Assembly (NCBI RefSeq): GCF_026340465.1
Contig: NZ_JAPEPC010000001.1
Coordinates: forward strand, 682,001-746,000
Direction: 5' to 3'
From: Streptomyces sp. NBC_01306
GTDB taxonomy: Bacteria > Actinomycetota > Actinomycetes > Streptomycetales > Streptomycetaceae
Length of the DNA: 64,000 bases
The notes under the pieces were generated by a model. The model was not told where the DNA came from, did not search any database, and saw nothing but the letters and a program-made list of their open reading frames with translations. The first letter of the stretch is position 1; each line of letters opens with the position of its first letter. Positions 15,532 through 23,663 of the stretch are shown here, one piece after another. The position numbers and the translations under genes are program-made.

Positions 15532-16458
15532 GTGAAAGCCCCCCACCGCAACACCGCTGGACGCAACAAGAGGATCATCACGCGCACCGTGCTCGGCCTG
15601 GCCCTGGTAGCCGTACCGGCCACCGCCTACGCGGCCAATGCCCCTGCGGACCACGTGAGTTCGCACAGCACACAGCACAGCACGCAGCACAGCTCGCCGT
15701 ACGGCACGCAGCACGGCACTCAGCACAGTGCGCAGCGCGCCGCCTCGGCGACCGGACTCGACGACCCGGCGAAGAAGGAGATCGCCATGAAGCTGGTCTC
15801 CAGTGCCGAGAACTCCTCGCTGGACTGGAAGGCCCAGTACAAGTACATCGAGGACATAGGAGACGGCCGCGGCTACACCGCCGGCATCATCGGGTTCTGC
15901 TCGGGCACCGGCGACATGCTGGACCTGGTGAAGCTGTACACCGACCGCGAGCCGGGCAACCCGCTCGCCAAGTACCTCCCCGCACTGGAGAAGGTCAACG
16001 GCAGCGACTCGCACTCTGGCCTCGGCTCGGCCTTCGAGAGCGCCTGGAAGACCGCGGCCAAGGACACCGCGTTCCAGACCGCGCAGAACGACGAGCGCGA
16101 CCGGGTGTACTTCGACCCGGCGGTCAAGCAGGGCAAGGCGGACGGCGTCGGGGTCCTGGGCCAGTTCACCTACTACGACGCCATCGTCATGCACGGTGAC
16201 GGCGACGACAAGACCAGCTTCAGCTCCATCCGCAAGAGGGCGCTGGCCAAGGCCAAGACCCCGGCCCAGGGCGGCAACGAGACCACATATCTGAACGCCT
16301 TCCTGGACGCCCGCGTGTGGGCGATGCAGCAGGAGGAGGCCCACAGCGACACCAGCCGGGTCGACACCGAGCAGCGCGTCTTCCTGAAGAACGGCAATCT
16401 CGACCTGCACACGCCGCTCAACTGGAAGGTCTACGGGGACCCGTACAGCATCAGCTGA
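15532..16458 (+). CDS. Secreted GH46 chitosanase
   Basis: 308-residue secreted endo-chitosanase hydrolysing partly deacetylated chitosan. It has a signal peptide (~residues 1-34, RNKRIITRTVLGLALVAVPA, cleavage after AYA), then a low-complexity linker rich in (S/G)TQH repeats (~42-68). The GH46 domain (~76-308) follows. The catalytic pair is Glu93 (SSAENSS) and Asp111 (DIGDGRGYT), matching Glu22 and Asp40 of the Streptomyces N174 enzyme. RDRVYFDPAVKQ and DTSRVDTEQRVFL are also conserved. The GTG start follows GGAGG. The His-rich linker is unusual for this family and could bind metal or be expansion noise. A palindromic operator candidate lies upstream. Confidence 0.95.
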   Translation: MKAPHRNTAGRNKRIITRTVLGLALVAVPATAYAANAPADHVSSHSTQHSTQHSSPYGTQHGTQHSAQRAASATGLDDPAKKEIAMKLVSSAENSSLDWKAQYKYIEDIGDGRGYTAGIIGFCSGTGDMLDLVKLYTDREPGNPLAKYLPALEKVNGSDSHSGLGSAFESAWKTAAKDTAFQTAQNDERDRVYFDPAVKQGKADGVGVLGQFTYYDAIVMHGDGDDKTSFSSIRKRALAKAKTPAQGGNETTYLNAFLDARVWAMQQEEAHSDTSRVDTEQRVFLKNGNLDLHTPLNWKVYGDPYSIS

Positions 16459-16498
16459 CCGGCCGGCGTACCCCGGCGGGCCCGGCCGCGCACACCGG

Positions 16499-16537
16499 CG
16501 GGGCGCGTTCCGCACCAGCGATGCGGAACGCGCCCCG
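16499..16537. terminator. Bidirectional hairpin between chitosanase and permease
   Basis: Perfect 16-bp stem (16499-16514 and 16522-16537) with a 7-nt loop, between convergent genes. It has no long T-run on either side, as is usual for Streptomyces terminators. Confidence 0.75.
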
Positions 16538-16567
16538 TATGTCATGCCATCGTCAGTCACACCACTG

Positions 16568-18085
16568 TCAGTGCAGTGCGGCTGCCGCCTTGGCGACGGC
16601 CTGCTGCGTCGCGTTGTCGTCGACAGACGGCTCGTTCACCGTCTCCAGGGCATCGGGCCCCTTCTTGCGCCCGAGATGGTTGAAGGCCAGGTTGAGCACG
16701 ATGGCCACCACACACCCCGTGGAGATGCCCGAGTCGAGCACCACCAGCACGTTCTTCGGGAACGCGTGGTAGAAGTCCGGCGCCGCGATCGGTATCAGCC
16801 CGATACCCAGCGAGGTCGCGACGATCAGGGCGTTCTCGCCCTTCTCCATGGCCGCGCCCGCCAGCGTCTGGACACCGCTGGCGGCGACCGAGCCGAAGAG
16901 CACGATCCCGGCACCGCCCAGCACCGGCAGCGGTACGAGTGCGATCGCCGCCGCGGCCATCGGACAGAGACCGAGCAGGATCAGGATCCCGCCGCCGGTC
17001 GCCACGACGTACCGGCTGCGCACCTTGGTCATCGCCACCAGGCCGATGTTCTGTGCGAAGGCGCTCGCCATGAAGCTGTTGAAGAACGGGCTGATCAGGC
17101 TGGAGAGGGTGTCGGCTCGCAGACCCCCCTCGATGGTCCGCTCGTCGGCGGGGCGCCCGACGACCTTGCCGAGCGCCAGCATGTCGGCGGTCGACTCCGT
17201 CATACAGACCAGCATCACGATGCACATCGAGATGATGGCGGAGATCTCGAACTGCGGGGCGCCGAAGTGGAAGGGCGTCGGGAATCCGACCGGGTCGGCG
17301 TTGCGCATCGCGTCGAAGCTGGTCATGCCCATCGGTATCGCGACGAGCGTACCGACCACCAGACCGAGCAGGATGGCGATCTGCTGGAGGAAACCGCGGA
17401 GCAGTTTCCGCAGGGCCAGGACTATCAACAGGGTGAGAGCGGCCATGCCGATGTTCTTCATCGAACCGTAGTTCGCCGCCCCTTGGGTGCCCTGCGCCCA
17501 CCCGAAGGCGACCGGCAGCAGCGAGACCCCGATGAGGGTGATCACGGTGCCGGTGACGACCGGCGGGAAGAAGCGGAGCAACTTGCTGAAGTACGGGGCG
17601 AGTATGAACCCCAGTACGCTCGCCACGATGATCGCGCCGAATATCACGGCGATGCCTTCGTGCCCGCGGCCCTTGCCGATGGCGATCATCGGGCTGACGC
17701 CGCCGAACGAGACACCGTTGACGAACGGCAGCCGGGAACCGACCCGCCAGAACCCGAGGGTCTGGAGCAGGGTGGCGATACCCGCGGTGAAGAGGCTTGC
17801 CCCTACGAGAAAAGCGGTCTCCTTGGCGTTGAGCCCCACGGCGGGGCCCACGATCATGGGCGGGGCGACAACTCCCGCGTACATGGCGGCCACATGCTGG
17901 AGGCCGCTGCTGAACATCTTGACGGGCGGAAGGACTTCGTCGACCGGATGGTGCTTCGCGGAGGTCTCTCCCTGTCCCGCTGAGGTGGTGCCGGGGTCCT
18001 CGGAGGTCGCTCCGGGGGCTCCGGTCGATTCGGTGTCGGCGGCTGTTTCTGCTGCATCAGTGCGAAACCTGGGCTCGGCGGCCAC
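16568..18085 (-). CDS. NCS2 xanthine/urate permease
   Basis: About 505-residue membrane transporter of the nucleobase-cation symporter-2 family (UraA/PbuX/UacT). It has ~12-14 segments, with PPVKMFSSGLQHVAAMYAG opening the domain, TLLQTLGFWRVGSRLPFVNG, and the substrate-site CMTESTADMLALGKVVGR, in which Glu after MT is the NCS2 transport residue. An Asn-containing SFMASAFAQNIGLVAMTKVRSR is the family signature of purine (xanthine or urate) transporters. The GTG at 18085 follows GGAGGA. It is near 8-oxoguanine deaminase and uricase and in the same direction, supporting xanthine or urate uptake. No TTCC-N7-GGAA box was found upstream. Confidence 0.88.
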   Translation of the reverse strand: MAAEPRFRTDAAETAADTESTGAPGATSEDPGTTSAGQGETSAKHHPVDEVLPPVKMFSSGLQHVAAMYAGVVAPPMIVGPAVGLNAKETAFLVGASLFTAGIATLLQTLGFWRVGSRLPFVNGVSFGGVSPMIAIGKGRGHEGIAVIFGAIIVASVLGFILAPYFSKLLRFFPPVVTGTVITLIGVSLLPVAFGWAQGTQGAANYGSMKNIGMAALTLLIVLALRKLLRGFLQQIAILLGLVVGTLVAIPMGMTSFDAMRNADPVGFPTPFHFGAPQFEISAIISMCIVMLVCMTESTADMLALGKVVGRPADERTIEGGLRADTLSSLISPFFNSFMASAFAQNIGLVAMTKVRSRYVVATGGGILILLGLCPMAAAAIALVPLPVLGGAGIVLFGSVAASGVQTLAGAAMEKGENALIVATSLGIGLIPIAAPDFYHAFPKNVLVVLDSGISTGCVVAIVLNLAFNHLGRKKGPDALETVNEPSVDDNATQQAVAKAAAALH

Positions 18086-18332
18086 GGCGGCTCCTCCGGT
18101 CGGGTACACGTCAGCGGTGACGTGGGTGTCAGGGAGGTGGTGCGGAATGCAGGTGCGGCTGCGGGAGGGGTGGGGGCGGGCGGTACTGCTGCGTTTCTCG
18201 GTCAAGTACCGGGCGGGGCACGGGGGTTCCGGGGGTGGCTTCCGGGTACGTCACCGCCCCGGAGGGCGTATGCACTCTGGGCACACACCCCCCGGTCACG
18301 GCTGCCGTGAACCCCGCTCGGGTTCGCGGCCG

Positions 18333-18360
18333 CCGGCCGGGGACCGTCCTCCCCGGCCGG
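18333..18360 (-). terminator. Hairpin after the 8-oxoguanine deaminase gene
   Basis: Perfect 11-bp GC-rich stem (18333-18343 and 18350-18360) with a 6-nt loop, starting 13 bp past the deaminase stop. The rest of the 288-bp gap before the NCS2 permease start has no gene or operator I recognise. Confidence 0.65.
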
Positions 18361-18373
18361 AGCTTGTCGGACG

Positions 18374-19759
18374 TCAGGCCTGCGCGGCGATCTGCGCCAG
18401 GCGCCGGGCCTCGTCCCGCGTGGAGCGGGCGATGGCGTCCTCGTCCACCGTGGTCAGGTGGTTGTCCTCGACGACGGGCTTGCCGTTGACGAGGGAGAGG
18501 GTGACGGGGGCCGCGGCGCCGAAGACGAGCGCGGTCACCGGGTCGGCGATGGAGGCATGGGCGAGGGTGTCCATCTTCCACAGCACGAGGTCGGCGAGCT
18601 TCCCCGGTTCCAGCGAACCGATCTCCGCGGCACGGCCCAGAACCTGGGCTCCGCCGTACGTCCCGAGGCGCAGCGCCTGACGGGCGTTGAGGGCCGCTTC
18701 GCGGTGGGCGCCGAGGCGGTTGATGAGCAGGGCGTTGCGCAGCTCGGTGTGGAGCTCGCCGGACTCGTTTGACGCGGTGCCGTCGACCCCGAGGCCGACC
18801 GGCACGCCGGCCTTGAGCATGTCGGGGACACGGGCGATGCCGGCCGCCAGACGGGCGTTGGACGACGGGCAGTGGGCGACGCCGGTCCCGGTGCGCGCGA
18901 AGGCGGCGATGTCGGAGTCGTTCATGTGGACGCAGTGCGCCATCCACACGTCGTCACCGAGCCAGCCGGTCGACTCGAAGTAGTCGGTCGGGCCCATCCC
19001 GAACAGCTCCTTGCAGAACTGCTCCTCCTCGACGGTCTCGCTGCCGTGGGTGTGCAGGCGTACGCCCTTGCGGCGGGCCAACTCGGCACCCTGTTTGAGC
19101 AGTTCGGTCGAGACGGAGAAGGGCGAGCAGGGGGCGACGGCGACCTGGGTCATCGAGTCGAACGAGGCGTCGTGGTGCTGGTCGACCGTCGCCTCGGTGG
19201 CCGCGAGCGCGCCTTCGAGGGTCTCGACGGCGAAGTCCGGGGGCAGCCCGCCGTCCTTCTTGCTGCGGTCCATGGATCCGCGGGCCAGCGTGAACCGTAC
19301 GCCCATCTCGGCGGCGGCGCCGATGACGGCGCTGGACAGGTCGCCGGAGCCCTGCGGGAAGACATAGTGGTGGTCCATCGCGGTGGTGACACCACCGCGG
19401 GCCATCATCGCGAGGGATCCCTGCGCGGCCGAGCGGACCATCTGCTCGTCGATGCGCGCCCATGTCGGGTAGAGCGCGACGAGCCAGTTGAAGAGATTGT
19501 GGTCGGTGGCCACACCCCGGGTGATCCACTGGTAGAAGTGGTGGTGGGTGTTGACCAGACCCGGGGTCACCAGGTGTCCGGTGCCGTCGATCCGGCGTAC
19601 GACGCCGGTGAGTCCGTCGGGGGCCTTGCCCGCGCCGACGGATTCGATGCGATTCCCTGCGACCACGACATGGCCCGATGCGTACTCGGTGTCGTGGGCG
19701 TCGACTGTCGCGATGGCTACGTTCTCAATGACCGTGCGCGCGGCTGCCGTTGCTGCCAT
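18374..19759 (-). CDS. 8-oxoguanine deaminase (amidohydrolase)
   Basis: 461-residue cytosolic zinc amidohydrolase. The HxH metal motif is at His72/His74 (VNTHHHFYQWITRG). A third His is in LHTHGSE, a substrate His is in VWMAHCVH, and the metal aspartate is in GLGVDGTASNE. The HHHFYQ signature and overall pattern match 8-oxoguanine deaminases, formerly annotated as AtzB-like or guanine deaminases, which convert 8-oxoguanine to uric acid. The product is the substrate of the neighbouring uricase, which makes the assignment persuasive and links salvage of oxidised guanine to urate breakdown. It is separated from uricase by a terminator hairpin, so it probably has its own promoter. Confidence 0.88.
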   Translation of the reverse strand: MAATAAARTVIENVAIATVDAHDTEYASGHVVVAGNRIESVGAGKAPDGLTGVVRRIDGTGHLVTPGLVNTHHHFYQWITRGVATDHNLFNWLVALYPTWARIDEQMVRSAAQGSLAMMARGGVTTAMDHHYVFPQGSGDLSSAVIGAAAEMGVRFTLARGSMDRSKKDGGLPPDFAVETLEGALAATEATVDQHHDASFDSMTQVAVAPCSPFSVSTELLKQGAELARRKGVRLHTHGSETVEEEQFCKELFGMGPTDYFESTGWLGDDVWMAHCVHMNDSDIAAFARTGTGVAHCPSSNARLAAGIARVPDMLKAGVPVGLGVDGTASNESGELHTELRNALLINRLGAHREAALNARQALRLGTYGGAQVLGRAAEIGSLEPGKLADLVLWKMDTLAHASIADPVTALVFGAAAPVTLSLVNGKPVVEDNHLTTVDEDAIARSTRDEARRLAQIAAQA

Positions 19760-19882
19760 GGGGATACCTTCTCTCGCAGTAGCGATGTGGGCACGGCAGG
19801 ACCCCAGGAGGATTTGAGTGCCGCAGCCGCGTGGCTCCGGGTGCCGAAGTGGTGAAGTGAAGTTGTCTGTCGGGTCCGGGTC

Positions 19883-19925
19883 CGGTACGCCGCCGCCGGC
19901 TGAGGCGGCCGGCGACGGCGTACCG
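19883..19925 (-). terminator. Terminator of the uricase operon
   Basis: 18-bp stem with one mismatch (19883-19900 and 19908-19925) and a 7-nt loop, 8 bp beyond the uricase stop. Confidence 0.75.
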
Positions 19926-19933
19926 GTCGGGTC

Positions 19934-20857
19934 TCAGAGGTTGGTCATGTCCACCGGGATACGGGCCTCGGCGCCGTCCCGCAGGATGGTCGCCTCGATG
20001 AGTCCGTACGGGCGGTCGGCCGCGAAGTAGACCTCGTTGTCGTTCTTGAGCCCGAAGGGCTCCAGGTCCACCAGGAAGTGGTGCTTGTTCGGCAGCGAGA
20101 ACCGTATTTCGTCGATCTCGCTGCGGCTGTTGATGATGCGCGCGCCCATCTGGTACATGGTCTGCTGCAGGGAGAGCGAGTACGTCTCGGCGAAGGCCTG
20201 GAGCATGTGCTTCTTCGCCTGCTCGTAGGACTTGTCCCAGTTCGGCATCCGGTCGGCGTCGTTGTTCCAGTTGTAGCGCCACTTGGCGGAGACCGCGGTC
20301 GCGAGGATGCGGTCGTAGGTCTCCTTGAGCGTCGTGTACCTGTCCTTGGCGTATCCCCAGAACTCCGAGTTGGTGGAGTTCATCACCGTCAGGTCCTTCA
20401 GACCGGAGATGACCTGCCACTTCTCCCCGTCGAAGGTGACCTCGGTGGTGCGCAGTTCCTGGCCCTTGCGGACGAAGGAGTGCTGCACGTCGTCGGCGCC
20501 GATGAACTGCGAGCTGGCGTCGGAGGTCGCGATGCGCTCCCAGGCGTACTCCTCGATCCGGATCCTGGCCCGGTGGATCGCGTCCTGGGTGGTCACGAAG
20601 TGCCTGGCCAGGTGGATGCCGAACTGCTCGGCGGACTCGATGCCGTGCTCCTTGGCGAACGCGAACACCGTGTTCTTGGTGGCGTCGGTCGTCAGGACGC
20701 TGGTGTTGGAACCGGAGTAGTGGACGTCGTCCATCTCACCGGAGAGGGCGACCGAGACGTTCAGGTCCTTGATGTGGTGGGTGTCGCCGTCCCGCGTGAT
20801 CTTGACTACGCGGTTCTCTGCTTTGCCGTACTGGTTCTGGCCGAGAATCGTGGGCAT
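19934..20857 (-). CDS. pucL: Urate oxidase (uricase)
   Basis: 307-residue cofactor-free oxidase converting urate, O2 and water to 5-hydroxyisourate and H2O2. The N terminus is PTILGQNQYGKAENRVVKI, with the catalytic lysine near residue 12. TDATKNTVFAFAKEHG carries the partner threonine. SAKWRYNW and SLQQTMYQMG are further T-fold motifs, and the C-terminal domain repeats the T-fold. The ATG at 20857 with GAGGGAG upstream sets the family length; there is no C-terminal extension. It is third in uraD-pucM-pucL. Its H2O2 would be removed by the catalase at 24.8 kb, whose promoter shares the operon's operator. Confidence 0.97.
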   Translation of the reverse strand: MPTILGQNQYGKAENRVVKITRDGDTHHIKDLNVSVALSGEMDDVHYSGSNTSVLTTDATKNTVFAFAKEHGIESAEQFGIHLARHFVTTQDAIHRARIRIEEYAWERIATSDASSQFIGADDVQHSFVRKGQELRTTEVTFDGEKWQVISGLKDLTVMNSTNSEFWGYAKDRYTTLKETYDRILATAVSAKWRYNWNNDADRMPNWDKSYEQAKKHMLQAFAETYSLSLQQTMYQMGARIINSRSEIDEIRFSLPNKHHFLVDLEPFGLKNDNEVYFAADRPYGLIEATILRDGAEARIPVDMTNL

Positions 20858-20864
20858 GACGTTG

Positions 20865-21263
20865 CTAGCTCCCTCGGTATACGGAGTAGCCGAACGGGTT
20901 GAGCAGCAGCGGTACGTGGAAGTGCTCACCCGGGACGACGGCGAATGTGATCGCCACCTCCGGGAAGAAAGCGCCGCTGTCCCTTACGCGGGGGGCGTCC
21001 TGCTGTGCCTCGGCTTGTTTCTTGGAGAAGTACGCCTCGGTTTCGAAATCGAGGCGTACGTGGGTTGTTCCTTCCGGCAGAGCCGGCAGGTCCTTGCAGC
21101 GCCCGTCGGCGTCGGTCGCGGATCCGCCCAGTGCCGTCCACTGCTCGCCGGAGCCACTGCGGGCCGCGAGCGAGATGGCGACACCTTCGGCGGGGCGTCC
21201 CACGCTGGTGTCCAGGATGTGCGTGGACACCGAAGCGGTGGTCTGCGTGCTCAAGGCCTTCAC
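20865..21263 (-). CDS. pucM: 5-hydroxyisourate hydrolase (transthyretin-like)
   Basis: 132-residue enzyme hydrolysing 5-hydroxyisourate to OHCU. The hallmark N-terminal VSTHILDTSVGRPA and C-terminal GEHFHVPLLLNPFGYSVYRGS are intact. The terminal YRGS tetrapeptide and three conserved histidines distinguish it from transthyretins. GTG start; its GTGA overlaps the stop of uraD, and it ends 7 bp before the uricase ATG, so the three genes form a tight translational unit. Confidence 0.97.
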   Translation of the reverse strand: MKALSTQTTASVSTHILDTSVGRPAEGVAISLAARSGSGEQWTALGGSATDADGRCKDLPALPEGTTHVRLDFETEAYFSKKQAEAQQDAPRVRDSGAFFPEVAITFAVVPGEHFHVPLLLNPFGYSVYRGS

Positions 21264-21829
21264 TCTCCTTCTTCCGCGGCCGCCGCGTTCTCCGCGGTGG
21301 CCGCTGCGACCAGATTCAGCCGGATGCGGTTGATCTTGCCGAGTTCGGTGCGCACGATCGCGCGCTCCTGCTCGGGCGTATTGCCGGACCGGGCCTGCAT
21401 CGCGTCGCGCATCTGCTCGCCGGTGGCACCGGTCGCGCAGATCAGAAAGACATGTCCGAACTTCTCCTGGTAGGCCAGGTTCAGTTCGAGCATCTCGGCC
21501 TTGAGCTCCTCGGTGGCCCCGGCCATCCCCCGCTGTTCACGGGAGGACGTCGGGTCTCCGGGTTTCGGCCGCCCGATCGGCGGGTGCCCGGCCATCGCCT
21601 CGGCCAGATCTTCCGCGGTCAGCTCGGCCGTGGCGGCGTCGCTGGCGAGAAAGAGGGCTTCAGCTGTGGCGTAGGGGCGCTGGGCGAGGATTTTGCTCCC
21701 CCAGACCGAACTGGCGCAGACCTCGTGAAGCACGGCTTGCGCCGCGCTGTCCCGCAGGGTGTTGAACCGGGCGAGACCCTCGGGGGTTCCGGGGTTCTCC
21801 CCCGGCAAGCGCTCTGGACTCGAAGTCAC
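21260..21829 (-). CDS. uraD: OHCU decarboxylase
   Basis: 189-residue enzyme converting OHCU to (S)-allantoin. The catalytic histidine is in AGHPPIGRPK, the E/Q pair is in SREQRGM, and GHVFLICATGATGEQM is typical. The GTG start has GGAGG five bases upstream. It is first in the uricase operon; the order uraD-pucM-pucL is the reverse of the reaction order. The acidic/Ala-rich tail (AATAENAAAAEEGE) is dispensable-looking. Transcription starts at the TCAACA-N3-TGTTGA promoter upstream. Confidence 0.95.
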   Translation of the reverse strand: MTSSPERLPGENPGTPEGLARFNTLRDSAAQAVLHEVCASSVWGSKILAQRPYATAEALFLASDAATAELTAEDLAEAMAGHPPIGRPKPGDPTSSREQRGMAGATEELKAEMLELNLAYQEKFGHVFLICATGATGEQMRDAMQARSGNTPEQERAIVRTELGKINRIRLNLVAAATAENAAAAEEGE

Positions 21830-21877
21830 GGGGACCTCCGTGGCCTTGTATGGGCCTTGTGCTGGACGGGCTGCGGA

Positions 21878-21918
21878 TAGCTAACGCCCTCGGAAACACC
21901 ACGTCAACACTTTGTTGA
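21878..21918 (-). promoter_or_regulatory. Uricase-operon promoter with TCAACA-N3-TGTTGA operator
   Basis: Minus strand: TTTCAACAAAGTGTTGACGTG, in which TCAACA-AAG-TGTTGA (21918-21904) is a perfect palindrome whose right half runs into the -35 TTGACG (21907-21902). 18 bp later comes TAGCTA (21883-21878). The same arrangement occurs before katA. Repression by occlusion of the -35 is expected. The regulator is not identified. Confidence 0.75.
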
Positions 21919-22046
21919 AAACTTGGTGAGACAAAAACCGCCGCCCGGCATCCCGGACGGCGGCTGTCGGACGTGACGGGGCCTGCATCGCCCGCCACGG
22001 CACGGCTCAGTCATCACAAGGCCCGGTCACGGGCCCAGTCACGGGC

Positions 22047-22424
22047 TCAGTCACTCTTGGCGACGTTTTCCCGGTTCAGGTAGTTGTAGACGGTGAAGCG
22101 GCTGACCCCGAGCGCACCCGCCACCGTCTCCACGCCGTGGCGTACCGAGAAGGCACCGCGCCCCTCCAGTATCCGCACCACGGCCTGTTTCGTCTTGCGG
22201 TCGAGCTCCGAGAGCGGCACCCCGTGCCGGCGCTCCAGGGCCGCCAGGATGTGGTCCAGGGAGTCCGAGAGCTGCGGCAGCCGCACGGCCAGGACGTCCA
22301 CCCCCTCCCAGGCGAGCACGACGTCGTCCTCCCTCGCCTGGTCCGGTACGAGGATCTCGGCCCCCATGGCATCGGCCAGCGGCTTCACCGCTGCGACAAG
22401 GGGGTGGTCTCCCGGCTCGGTCAC
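22047..22424 (-). CDS. Helix-turn-helix regulator, DauR/YheO C-terminal type
   Basis: 125-residue protein. The C-terminal half, from SELDRKTKQAVVRILEGRGAF to VAGALGVSRFTVYNYLNRENV, is the HTH_22 domain seen at the end of YheO/DauR-type regulators. The N-terminal PAS-like YheO domain is missing and replaced by ~60 residues of mixed sequence (WEGVDVLAVRLPQLSDSLDHILAALERRHG). Its GTG overlaps the stop of the upstream small gene by 4 bp. It lies immediately upstream of the uricase operon in the same direction, with a 217-bp gap holding the palindromic promoter. It is the nearest candidate for the regulator of uricase and catalase, but this is only positional inference. Confidence 0.72.
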   Translation of the reverse strand: MTEPGDHPLVAAVKPLADAMGAEILVPDQAREDDVVLAWEGVDVLAVRLPQLSDSLDHILAALERRHGVPLSELDRKTKQAVVRILEGRGAFSVRHGVETVAGALGVSRFTVYNYLNRENVAKSD

Positions 22425-22687
22425 TTCTGGTCCTCCCCGTCCTGCCCGATCACGTTCACCTGGAGGGAGACCCGGGTGGCGCCCGCGCCCAGGGCCTGGC
22501 GGAGCAGCGCGTCCACCGCGGTCAGCACCGCGTCCGACGCGCCCTCGGCGGTGTTGCCGAACGGCCCGACGTCCACCGCGTCCAGCTCGGCAGCCTGGAT
22601 GACCTCCCGGGCGACCACCGCGTGGGGCGGCGCATCGTCCAGGTCAAAGGGCTCCGTCGTGAATTCCACTCTCAATCGCACGCGCAC
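22421..22687 (-). CDS. Small MTH1187/YqgV-like protein (tentative)
   Basis: 88-residue protein from a GTG start. The stretch AELDAVDVGPFGNTAEGASD and the alternating strand-helix pattern, ending in GATRVSLQVNVIG, resemble the MTH1187/YqgV (UPF0045) ferredoxin-like, thiamine-binding fold, in which a G-x-x-x-EG turn precedes a helix. The resemblance is weak and I would not assign a ligand. It is coupled by GTGA to the HTH gene downstream and divergent from hyi, 119 bp apart. Confidence 0.5.
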   Translation of the reverse strand: MRVRLRVEFTTEPFDLDDAPPHAVVAREVIQAAELDAVDVGPFGNTAEGASDAVLTAVDALLRQALGAGATRVSLQVNVIGQDGEDQK

Positions 22688-22724
22688 AACCTACTGCGCG
22701 AGTGACGAAAAAAGGCAGGCCCAC

Positions 22725-22789
22725 TTGACAGCTGACCAGGACGGCAGGCAATCTTCCATCAAGTAGAAAGTAACTTCCGCAATACGGAA
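22725..22789 (+). promoter_or_regulatory. hyi promoter with two AllR boxes 21 bp apart
   Basis: TTGACA (22725-22730), 18 bp, CAATCT (22749-22754), then TTCCATCAAGTAGAA (22754-22768, one arm mismatch) and the perfect palindrome TTCCGCAATACGGAA (22775-22789). The complement of the perfect box differs from the gcl box by one base, and the order (imperfect box near -10, perfect box downstream) is the same as at gcl. Confidence 0.75.
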
Positions 22790-22806
22790 GGAGCGCCGAA
22801 CGCCTT

Positions 22807-23628
22807 ATGGGCTACACGGACCAGCGCTTCGATGTGAACCTCTCGATTCTCTTCACGGAACTCCCGCTTCTGGAGCGTCCCGCGGCCGCCGCCGCGGCCG
22901 GCTTCAGCGCGGTCGAGCTGTGGTGGCCCTGGATCGAGACCCCCACCCCTCCGCAGGCCGAGCTCGACGCGCTCAAAAAGGCGCTCGACGACGCCGGCAC
23001 CCAGCTGGTGGGTCTCAACTTCTACGCCGGCCGCCTCCCCGGCCCGGACCGGGGCGCGCTCTCCGTCCCCGGCCAGGAGTCCGACCGCTTCCGCGCCAAC
23101 ATCGACATCGCGGCCGACTTCGCCGCATCGGTCGGCTGCAAGGCGCTCAACGCGCTGTACGGCAACCGCGTCGAAGGTGTGGACCCGGCGGTCCAGGACG
23201 AGCTGGCCCTGGAGAACCTCACGGTAGCGGCCCGCGCCGCCGACCGGGTGGGCGCGATCCTGCTCATCGAGGCGCTCAACAAGCCGGAGTCGCCGCTCTG
23301 CCCGCTGGTGAGCGCTCCGGCGGCCATCGACGTGGTCAACAAGGTCAACGCCCTGACGGGGCTCGGGAACGCGAAGTTCCTGCTCGACCTGTACCACCTG
23401 TCGATGAACGGCGAGGACCTCAACGAGGTCATCGACACCTACGCCGCGCAGACCGGCCACGTGCAGATCGCGGACAACCCCGGCCGCGGCGCGCCCGGTA
23501 CGGGTTCGCTGCCGCTGGAGGACCTGCTCGACCGGCTGACCAAGGCCGGCTACGACGGCTGGGTCGGCCTGGAGTACAAGCCGGGCGACCGCCCGAGCGC
23601 CGACGCCTTCGGCTGGCTCCCCAACTGA
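22807..23628 (+). CDS. hyi: Hydroxypyruvate isomerase
   Basis: 273-residue TIM-barrel enzyme interconverting hydroxypyruvate and tartronate semialdehyde. FDVNLSILFTELPLLERPAAAAAAGF is the diagnostic N terminus. Two metal or catalytic glutamates are in LLIEALNK and WVGLEYKPGD, and HVQIADNPGR is a substrate-loop motif. The ATG at 22807 is used; GGAAGGAG is rather far upstream (~13 nt) and overlaps the operator's right arm. It is followed 35 bp later by glxR in one operon. It works with Gcl and GlxR to take glyoxylate to glycerate. Confidence 0.95.
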   Translation: MGYTDQRFDVNLSILFTELPLLERPAAAAAAGFSAVELWWPWIETPTPPQAELDALKKALDDAGTQLVGLNFYAGRLPGPDRGALSVPGQESDRFRANIDIAADFAASVGCKALNALYGNRVEGVDPAVQDELALENLTVAARAADRVGAILLIEALNKPESPLCPLVSAPAAIDVVNKVNALTGLGNAKFLLDLYHLSMNGEDLNEVIDTYAAQTGHVQIADNPGRGAPGTGSLPLEDLLDRLTKAGYDGWVGLEYKPGDRPSADAFGWLPN

Positions 23629-23663
23629 CCATCTCCACCCGCGTGTTGAAAGAGGACCCCCGC

